From positions 1 to 11,611 of the forward strand of contig DKPB01000031.1 of the NCBI GenBank assembly GCA_002471015.1: a stretch of DNA of 11,611 bases. Reading direction: 5' to 3'. This DNA is from Stenotrophomonas sp. UBA7346 (GTDB lineage: Bacteria > Pseudomonadota > Gammaproteobacteria > Xanthomonadales > Xanthomonadaceae). The position numbers and the translations under genes were made by a program. Under the pieces are notes generated by a model. That model searched no databases, was not told the origin of the DNA, and saw only the letters and a list, made by a program, of their open reading frames with translations. This document shows, piece by piece, positions 7,624-11,611 of this stretch (positions within the stretch are counted from its first letter, which is position 1; the number at the start of each line of letters is the position of its first letter).

Positions 7624-7718
7624 GGCCCCGACACGCATCTGGATGGAGTTCCCCCGCATCCTGATCCGGGTGCGGGGCCGTGGTTTTCGGAAATTACGCG
7701 AAGACGACGGACCGCACC
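7624..7718 (-). promoter_or_regulatory. Putative thr attenuator (alternative RNA helices)
   Basis: Four segments on the minus-strand RNA can pair in mutually exclusive ways. Segment 1, GGTGCGG (7712-7718), lies in leader codons 37-39, just after the Thr/Ile run. Segment 2 includes CCGCACC (7669-7675) and complements it over 7 bp. Segment 2 can instead pair as CCCCGCA (7671-7677) with segment 3, TGCGGGG (7652-7658), or as GGCCCCG (7673-7679) with segment 4, CGGGGCC (7624-7630). A ribosome stalled on the Thr codons would cover segment 1 and shift the pairing. No clear U-tract follows any hairpin, so control could act on thrA translation: its GAGG site can pair with GAACTC upstream (one-base bulge) or with the nearby CCTC. 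The complementarity is seen; the mechanism is inferred. Confidence 0.55.
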
Positions 7719-7828
7719 GGGCTAATGGTGACGGTAATAGTGGTGGTAATGGCGCCGCCGAGCCGGCGCGCATCCGCGCCGCCGAAGGGCGGTTGCGATG
7801 CGTTGGCGGTGGGCTGCTGGCGGCTCAT
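7694..7828 (-). CDS. thrL: Thr operon leader peptide (putative)
   Basis: A 44-codon frame from ATG (7826-7828) to TAA (7694-7696), ending 89 bases before thrA. Residues 27-35 read ITTTITVTI, nine consecutive codons all specifying Thr, Ile or Val (five Thr, three Ile, one Val). Such runs are the signature of thr attenuator leaders; E. coli ThrL has a comparable stretch. The first 26 codons have no leader-like feature. The ATG lacks a Shine-Dalgarno, but a TTGACA promoter places transcription initiation at about this ATG, so it may be read as a leaderless mRNA. An unrecognised non-ATG start further in is the main alternative. Thr and Ile share a precursor pathway, so sensing both would fit control of thrABC. 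Confidence 0.7.
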   Translation of the reverse strand: MSRQQPTANASQPPFGGADARRLGGAITTTITVTISPVRSVVFA

Positions 7829-7834
7829 GCAACC

Positions 7835-7864
7835 AAGAGACACCAGCCAACGCGGGGCTGTCAA
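7835..7864 (-). promoter_or_regulatory. Probable thr operon promoter
   Basis: A perfect -35 hexamer TTGACA (7859-7864, minus strand) is followed at 18 bp by TCTCTT (7835-7840), a weak -10 with three of six consensus bases; GTCTCT at 17 bp is the alternative. Initiation seven bases after the -10 falls on the A of the leader-peptide ATG at 7828. The strong -35 with a poor -10 is common in GC-rich xanthomonad promoters (general knowledge). Confidence 0.5.
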
Positions 7865-8038
7865 GTGCTGCGCCGCAAAAAAGTGTTTGAGGTCAACGTC
7901 GGCGAAGCTGCCGCTAAAAGTTGCAAATGTCATCAAGCGACAACGTCGGGCATCTAACACCCAAGCATCCACCATCAACGCGCCAACGCTCGTCCCAACG
8001 CCAGCGACGCCCCCTCATCGAGCTGGCCTTGCCGCAAA

Positions 8039-8068
8039 TCGAAAGTGCCAGCCAGCGGGCACTTTCGA
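8039..8068 (-). terminator. Hairpin after the EamA gene, likely terminator
   Basis: A perfect 11-bp inverted repeat (TCGAAAGTGCC / GGCACTTTCGA) with an 8-base loop lies 22 bases past the stop codon of the exporter gene. On the minus strand it is followed by TTTG rather than a long U-run, so termination may be moderate. It would insulate the thr promoter downstream. The remaining spacer, 7865-8038, holds a short TTGA-GG-TCAA palindrome at 7887-7896 and nothing else I can identify. Confidence 0.6.
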
Positions 8069-8089
8069 CAGCTGACTGCGCAACCCGAC

Positions 8090-9034
8090 TCAGGCCGACT
8101 CCGCTGCGTGCGCCTGCGGACGATGCGCAGCCGCACTCCAGACCACCCCGGCCACCAGGCAGACGGCTGCCAGCACCTCCACCGGCAGCGGCCAGCGCTG
8201 CTGCCACAGGAAACCATAGAGCAGCCCGAACAGGGTCTCGAATACGATCATCTGCCCGCCCAGGGTCAGCGGCAGCGCGCGGCTGGCGCGGTTCCAGCAG
8301 GCATTACCCAGGATCGAGGCAAATACCGCCACCGCGGCCGCCATCGCCCAGAACCCGACCCACTCACTTCCCGAATGTCCGTGCCCACCGCCGGCAAACG
8401 CAAACGGCGCCAGCAGCAACGCCAGCCCACCGGTGGCGACACCGGTCAACAGCGACCAATCATGCCCGGACACCTCCGGCACCTTGGCCAACCAGCGCGT
8501 ATTGCCCACCGAATAGGCCGTCCACGACAGCAACGCACCCACGCCGCACAGCAGCCCGATCAAACGCTGGCCTGCGCTGCCCTGCACATGGCTGGAACCC
8601 ATGGCCTCCACCCCCATCAGCACCACGCCGGCCACACACAGCACCAACGCCGGGGCCAAGCGGGTCAACGGGACCGCACCTGGCTCGCGCGCGCCGACCA
8701 CCGCCACCAGCACCGGCACCATGCCAACGATCAGCGCCGCCGCCGCACCACCGCTCCATTGCACGCATAGCGACAGCAGCACGAAGTAGATCAGATTGCC
8801 GAGCAGGCTCAGCCAGGTCAGCGCCGTCCATTCAACTTTGCCGATGCGCGCACGCAACGCCGGCCAGCGTGGCACCAGCAACACCACCGCGATCAACCCA
8901 TAGACGAGGTAGCGCGCTGCGGCCAGTTGCAACGGGGAAAAATCCGACAGCACCGCAGGCGCCAGAAATACCAAGCCCCACAGTGCGCCCGAGGCTACGC
9001 CATTGGCGATACCACCCGCCATCCGATCTTTCAT
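8090..9034 (-). CDS. EamA/DMT-family membrane exporter
   Basis: A 314-residue hydrophobic protein of the drug/metabolite transporter superfamily, acting in the inner membrane. Two EamA repeats can be seen, about residues 8-140 and 157-302. Each has about five transmembrane stretches, for example LIAVVLLVPRW, LLGNLIYFVLLSL, MVPVLVAVVGA, GFWAMAAAVAVFASI and VEVLAAVCLVAGVVW. The loop at 214-223 is rich in Gly and His (GGGHGHSGSE). The start is ATG at 9032-9034, giving the usual DMT length; GGGTGG lies about five bases before it. Reading the frame further upstream would run through the AraC gene with a non-membrane, Arg/Cys-rich sequence. It follows the AraC-type regulator by 88 bases on the same strand, so the regulator probably controls it. 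The substrate cannot be told; amino acids or small toxic metabolites are typical of the family. Confidence 0.88.
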   Translation of the reverse strand: MKDRMAGGIANGVASGALWGLVFLAPAVLSDFSPLQLAAARYLVYGLIAVVLLVPRWPALRARIGKVEWTALTWLSLLGNLIYFVLLSLCVQWSGGAAAALIVGMVPVLVAVVGAREPGAVPLTRLAPALVLCVAGVVLMGVEAMGSSHVQGSAGQRLIGLLCGVGALLSWTAYSVGNTRWLAKVPEVSGHDWSLLTGVATGGLALLLAPFAFAGGGHGHSGSEWVGFWAMAAAVAVFASILGNACWNRASRALPLTLGGQMIVFETLFGLLYGFLWQQRWPLPVEVLAAVCLVAGVVWSAAAHRPQAHAAESA

Positions 9035-9122
9035 CAAACCACCCACGTCCTGAGCAACCGCCACAGCTTCCGATGGCTGCAGCCCTGTGTATTGACCGTA
9101 CCTTCGCCGTTTTTGGCCCAGG

Positions 9123-9863
9123 CTACGCCTGCAGCTGGCGACGGTAGTGTCCCGGGGTGACGCCAAACTCACGCCGCATGGCCCGGGTAAGCGCGCTCTG
9201 GTCGGAATAGCCAGCCTGCTGTGCAATCCGTGCCAGCGGTAGTAGACCTTCGGCGAGCCGCTGCTGCGCCCATTCCAGCCGTTGCCGCTGCAGCCATTGG
9301 GCCGGGCTGCAGTCCAGCTCGCGACGAAATGCCGCGTGCAGCGCGGTGAGCCCCAGCCCGGCCTCGCTGGCCATGCGTGCCAGCGGCCAATCCTGCCCCG
9401 GTGCAAGCCGGATCCGTTCACACAAGCCCTGCAAACGCCCCTCACGGCGGTGCCGGCCCGGCGCGAGCGCCGCGTCCAGCAGCAATGGCAGCACCTGCCG
9501 CGTCACGGCTGGCGCCAACTGCGCCCGCCCCTGCGCCATGTGTTCCACATACGCCAGCAGATGCCTCGCTGCGGGAGGCAGCGCAAAGAATGGGCGCTGC
9601 CGCCCGGCTTCCAGCTGCGCCTCGTCCAGCCGCGACGCATCGCAGTCCAGGATCAAGAAACGGTTGCGACCCTGCGACTGCTGCACGTGCAGGGCACCGG
9701 GCGCAACAAGCGCCACACGCTGCAGGTCCAGCCGCCCACCGCGCCCCTCTATCTCCAGCTCAAGCATGCCGTGCAGCGGCAGGACCAGCTGCACGTGCGC
9801 ATGACAGTGGCCATGACCGGTACCGCCATAGCTGCGAAAGCTCAGGGAATCGTCGGCATGCAT
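9123..9863 (-). CDS. AraC-family transcriptional regulator
   Basis: A 246-residue protein with an N-terminal cupin-like sensing domain and a C-terminal AraC double helix-turn-helix. The sensing part (about 8-75) contains HGHCHAHVQLVLPLHG at 17-32. The two DNA-binding helix-turn-helices lie at about 161-180 (LARMASEAGLGLTALHAAFR) and 209-231 (PLARIAQQAGYSDQSALTRAM). They are followed by the family signature RREFGVTPGHYRRQ. I take the ATG at 9861-9863 as start; a GTG three codons upstream (9872) is equally possible, and neither has a clear ribosome-binding site. The gene sits directly before the EamA exporter on the same strand and 53 bases after tRNA-Arg. A local regulator of the exporter is the natural reading; the inducer is unknown. 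Confidence 0.88.
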   Translation of the reverse strand: MHADDSLSFRSYGGTGHGHCHAHVQLVLPLHGMLELEIEGRGGRLDLQRVALVAPGALHVQQSQGRNRFLILDCDASRLDEAQLEAGRQRPFFALPPAARHLLAYVEHMAQGRAQLAPAVTRQVLPLLLDAALAPGRHRREGRLQGLCERIRLAPGQDWPLARMASEAGLGLTALHAAFRRELDCSPAQWLQRQRLEWAQQRLAEGLLPLARIAQQAGYSDQSALTRAMRREFGVTPGHYRRQLQA

Positions 9864-9916
9864 AGCGGGCACCGCGAAACAGGCAGTGCGGCCCGGGGCC
9901 GTCGGCCATACGAGGG

Positions 9917-9993
9917 TGGTGGCCCCGACACGATTCGAACGTGCGACCTGTCCCTTAGGAGGGGACCGCTCTATCCAGCTGAGCTACGGGGCC
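9917..9993 (-). tRNA. tRNA-Arg (anticodon CCT)
   Basis: A complete 77-nt cloverleaf on the minus strand, including an encoded 3' CCA (9917-9919) and discriminator A. The acceptor arms are GGCCCCG (9987-9993) and CGGGGCC (9921-9927). The D-arm region reads TAGCTCAGCTGGATAGAGC. The anticodon stem GTCCC/GGGAC closes the loop CTCCTAA with anticodon CCT at 9957-9959, reading the rare Arg codon AGG. The T-loop is TTCGAAT. There is no U-rich terminator between its 3' end and the AraC gene. A weak -10-like TACTCT lies just upstream, before a GC-rich discriminator. Confidence 0.97.
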
Positions 9994-10061
9994 AAAACGG
10001 GGGACAAGAGTACAGGCTAAGGCCTGCCATCACCAGCACCACCAGGACCCACTCCACCAGC

Positions 10062-10099
10062 GAAAAAGAAAGGACCGGTGACGATAACCCCCACCGGCC
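10062..10099 (-). terminator. Intrinsic terminator of kdsA
   Basis: On the minus strand GGCCGGTG (10092-10099) pairs with CACCGGTC (10073-10080), including one G-U pair, around an 11-base loop. The T-rich tract CTTTCTTTTT follows. It starts 15 bases after the kdsA stop and separates kdsA from tRNA-Arg. Confidence 0.88.
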
Positions 10100-10114
10100 A
10101 CACCTGCACCCGGA

Positions 10115-10960
10115 TCAGGCGATATCCAGCACCGGGAATGACTTGACCAGTTCATCCAGCGCCTTGATCTGCGCCAGGAAGGGCTCCAGCACGTCCAGCG
10201 GCAGCGCGCTGGGGCCATCGCAACGCGCGTTGTCCGGGTCCGGGTGGGCTTCCAGGAACAGGCCGGCAATGCCAACCGCCATGCCGGCACGGGCCAGTTC
10301 CACCACCTGGCGGCGACGGCCGCCGGACGCTTCGCTACCCGCGTCACGGCGCTGCAGGCTGTGGGTGACGTCGAAGATCGCCGGCAGGCCGCCAGTGGCT
10401 TCGATCATCTCGCGGAAGCCGAGCATGTCCACCACCAGGTTGTCGTAGCCGAACTGGGCGCCGCGCTCGCACAGGATGATTTGCTCATTGCCCGCCTCAC
10501 GGATCTTGCTGACGATGTGCTTGATCTGGGTGGGGCTGAGGAACTGCGGCTTCTTGATGTTGACCGCACGGCCGGTGCGGGCAATGGCGGTGACCAGGTC
10601 GGTCTGGCGGGCCAGGAAGGCCGGAATCTGCAGCACGTCCACCACTTCGGCCACCGGCGCAGCCTGGGCCACTTCGTGCACGTCGGTGATCACCGGCACG
10701 CCGAAACGCTGCTTGACCTGTTCGAAGATGCGCAGCCCTTCGTCCAGGCCAACACCACGGAAGGAATTGATCGAGGACCGGTTGGCCTTGTCGAACGAGG
10801 CCTTGAACACGTACGGGATGCCCAGCTTGCCGGTGACCTGTACATAGCGCTCGGCGGCATACAGCGTGGAGTCCAGGTCCTCCAGCACGTTCAGCCCGCC
10901 AAACAGCACGAAGGGCAGGTTATTGCCAACCACTACCCCATCGGAAATCGTCACGTTCAT
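10115..10960 (-). CDS. kdsA: 3-deoxy-8-phosphooctulonate (KDO-8-P) synthase
   Basis: A 281-residue TIM-barrel enzyme that condenses phosphoenolpyruvate with arabinose 5-phosphate to KDO 8-phosphate, needed for the lipopolysaccharide inner core. Diagnostic segments are FVLFGGLNVLED (17-28), PYVFKASFDKANRSS (49-63), ITDVHE (91-96), RQTDLV (118-123), NIKKPQF (134-140), CERGAQFGYDNL (164-175), FDVTH (196-200), SGGRRRQV (212-219) and EAHPDPDNARCDGPSALPL (237-255). N24 is at the position that is Asn in metal-independent KdsA (E. coli N26) and Cys in metal-dependent forms. D28 stands where most sequences have Ser (VLES). The start is ATG at 10958-10960, with AGGA about eight bases upstream. It is monocistronic with its own terminator, and divergent from the aldehyde dehydrogenase. 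Confidence 0.95.
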   Translation of the reverse strand: MNVTISDGVVVGNNLPFVLFGGLNVLEDLDSTLYAAERYVQVTGKLGIPYVFKASFDKANRSSINSFRGVGLDEGLRIFEQVKQRFGVPVITDVHEVAQAAPVAEVVDVLQIPAFLARQTDLVTAIARTGRAVNIKKPQFLSPTQIKHIVSKIREAGNEQIILCERGAQFGYDNLVVDMLGFREMIEATGGLPAIFDVTHSLQRRDAGSEASGGRRRQVVELARAGMAVGIAGLFLEAHPDPDNARCDGPSALPLDVLEPFLAQIKALDELVKSFPVLDIA

Positions 10961-11044
10961 CTGTCTATCCTGTTGAATCCGGGGAAACCCCTGCCAAGGG
11001 TGGCGAATATGGCCGAAAAACGCCCAAAGCGACAGCGTTCCCCT

Positions 11045-11095
11045 GTAGCACAGCCGCGTCCGCACAGCCGCCGGGCCCGGCACACGCTGTGCTAT
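11045..11095. repeat. Nested inverted repeats in kdsA/ALDH spacer
   Basis: Perfect 9-bp arms TAGCACAGC (11046-11054) and GCTGTGCTA (11086-11094) enclose a perfect 12-bp palindrome GCCGGGCCCGGC (11070-11081). They sit in the 254-bp divergent spacer between kdsA (start 10960) and the ALDH gene (start 11215). They could be a regulator-binding site, a cruciform, or an old REP pair: the left arm is preceded by G, giving a GTAG end. The symmetry is seen; the role is not known. Confidence 0.55.
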
Positions 11096-11134
11096 CTGCC
11101 AGACCAACCCAGACGGGGCCAATCGGTTCACTCT

Positions 11135-11142
11135 GATACTAT
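11135..11142 (+). promoter_or_regulatory. Possible extended -10 promoter of the ALDH gene
   Basis: TGATACTAT carries a TG at the extended -10 position plus TACTAT (four of six consensus bases). It would start transcription near 11149, leaving about 66 bases of 5' UTR. No -35 hexamer is evident, as is usual for extended -10 promoters. Confidence 0.33.
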
Positions 11143-11214
11143 GTGGTACTCATTCCGTCGCCCCACCCGCAGTTCCCGACGGCGCCAAAATCACGTTAAG
11201 AAACAGGAGTTTGA

Positions 11215-11611
11215 ATGTCTTCCGAGCTGCTCAAGGCCTTGGCTCTGGATGCCACCAACGCTGGCACCTACATGGGTAACGGGGAATGGTCCGCCGCAAC
11301 TGGCGCGGGCGTCCTCAAGCCGCAGAACCCGACCACCGGCGAGGTGATCGCCGAGGTCCAGGCCACCACCGAGGCTGATTACGAAACCGTCATCGCCCGT
11401 GCGCAGGAAGCCTACAAGGTATGGCGCACCACCCCGGCCCCGCGCCGTGGCGAAGCCGTGCGCCTGTGCGGTGAAGCACTGCGCAAGCACAAGGACGCGC
11501 TGGGCTCGCTGGTCGCGCTGGAAATGGGCAAGTCCAAGCCGGAAGGCGACGGTGAAGTGCAGGAGATGATCGACATCGCCGACTTCGCCCTGGGCCAGAG
11601 CCGCATGCTGT
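11215..11611 (+). CDS. Aldehyde dehydrogenase, ALDH7/antiquitin type (5' part)
   Basis: The first 132 codons of a gene that continues beyond the right edge. It begins ATGTCTTCCGAG, with AGGAG six bases before the ATG, an ideal ribosome-binding site. Recognisable NAD-dependent aldehyde dehydrogenase segments are NPTTGEVIAEVQATT (39-53), the RAQEAYKVWRTTPAPRRGE stretch (62-80), and LVALEMGKSKPEGDGEVQE (99-117) followed by MIDIADFALGQSRML. The EMGK...EGxGEVQE pattern is characteristic of the ALDH7 family, which oxidises alpha-aminoadipate semialdehyde / piperideine-6-carboxylate in lysine breakdown. Assignment to that subfamily rests on this N-terminal part only. The catalytic Cys and Glu lie outside the window, so integrity and exact substrate cannot be judged. 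Confidence 0.9.
   Translation, partial: MSSELLKALALDATNAGTYMGNGEWSAATGAGVLKPQNPTTGEVIAEVQATTEADYETVIARAQEAYKVWRTTPAPRRGEAVRLCGEALRKHKDALGSLVALEMGKSKPEGDGEVQEMIDIADFALGQSRML

Noticed and set aside
7619..7635. 12-base match CGTGTCGGGGCC shared with the 3' end of tRNA-Arg, considered as an att duplicate
   Set aside because: The match is short and GC-rich. The intervening genes are core metabolic genes without an integrase, so no island is supported.
7537..7773. 78-codon minus-strand frame overlapping the thr leader in another frame
   Set aside because: It reads the Thr/Ile codons out of frame as Pro/Leu and overlaps thrA. The Thr/Ile frame explains the sequence better.
7887..7896. TTGA-GG-TCAA palindrome upstream of the thr promoter, considered as an Fnr/Crp box
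   Set aside because: The central spacing is 2 rather than 4 and the half-sites are incomplete; too weak to call.
9035..9445. N-terminal extension of the EamA exporter by 137 codons
   Set aside because: The extension is Arg/Cys/Trp-rich and non-membrane and overlaps the AraC coding region. DMT proteins are about 300 residues, matching the ATG at 9032-9034.
10961..11131. 57-codon upstream extension of kdsA
   Set aside because: KdsA proteins are about 280 residues. The ATG at 10958-10960 has a ribosome-binding site, and the extension crosses the divergent promoter region.

Overview
The window is high-GC chromosomal DNA from a Xanthomonadaceae bacterium, most likely a Stenotrophomonas. The evidence is the protein sequences (HisRS, ThrA, ThrB and ThrC of xanthomonad type) and several GTAG-marked palindromic repeats that match my recollection of the SMAG repeats of S. 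maltophilia. Most of the window is core metabolism. I see no phage, plasmid, CRISPR or defence module.

Layout. Positions 1-352 are gene-free and hold a 147-bp tandem array of palindromic repeat pairs, followed by the intrinsic terminator of hisS. hisS (minus strand) encodes histidyl-tRNA synthetase. Divergent from it is a 4-cysteine Fnr-type oxygen-sensing regulator (plus strand). A palindromic repeat pair separates fnr from the convergent end of the threonine operon. That operon runs on the minus strand as leader peptide - thrA (aspartate kinase/homoserine dehydrogenase) - thrB (homoserine kinase) - thrC (threonine synthase). Together these take aspartate semialdehyde and homoserine to threonine. 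thrA and thrB overlap by GTGA, and a strong hairpin lies between thrB and thrC.

Upstream of thrA is a 44-codon reading frame containing nine consecutive Ile/Thr/Val codons (I-T-T-T-I-T-V-T-I). Mutually exclusive RNA helices follow it, as in a transcription or translation attenuator. Its AUG lies where transcription from a TTGACA promoter would be expected to start, so it may be leaderless.

Further along the minus strand are a 10-TM EamA/DMT exporter and, upstream of it, an AraC-type regulator (likely one operon). Next come tRNA-Arg(CCT) and kdsA (KDO-8-phosphate synthase), which has a clear intrinsic terminator. At the right edge a plus-strand aldehyde dehydrogenase of the ALDH7 (antiquitin) type begins and runs out of the window. 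The kdsA/ALDH divergent spacer contains nested inverted repeats.

The most interesting item is the proposed thr leader/attenuator. Others are the repeat array, the thrB-thrC hairpin, and a metal-independent-type KdsA outside its usual gene neighbourhood. Nothing here looks like a wholly new system.
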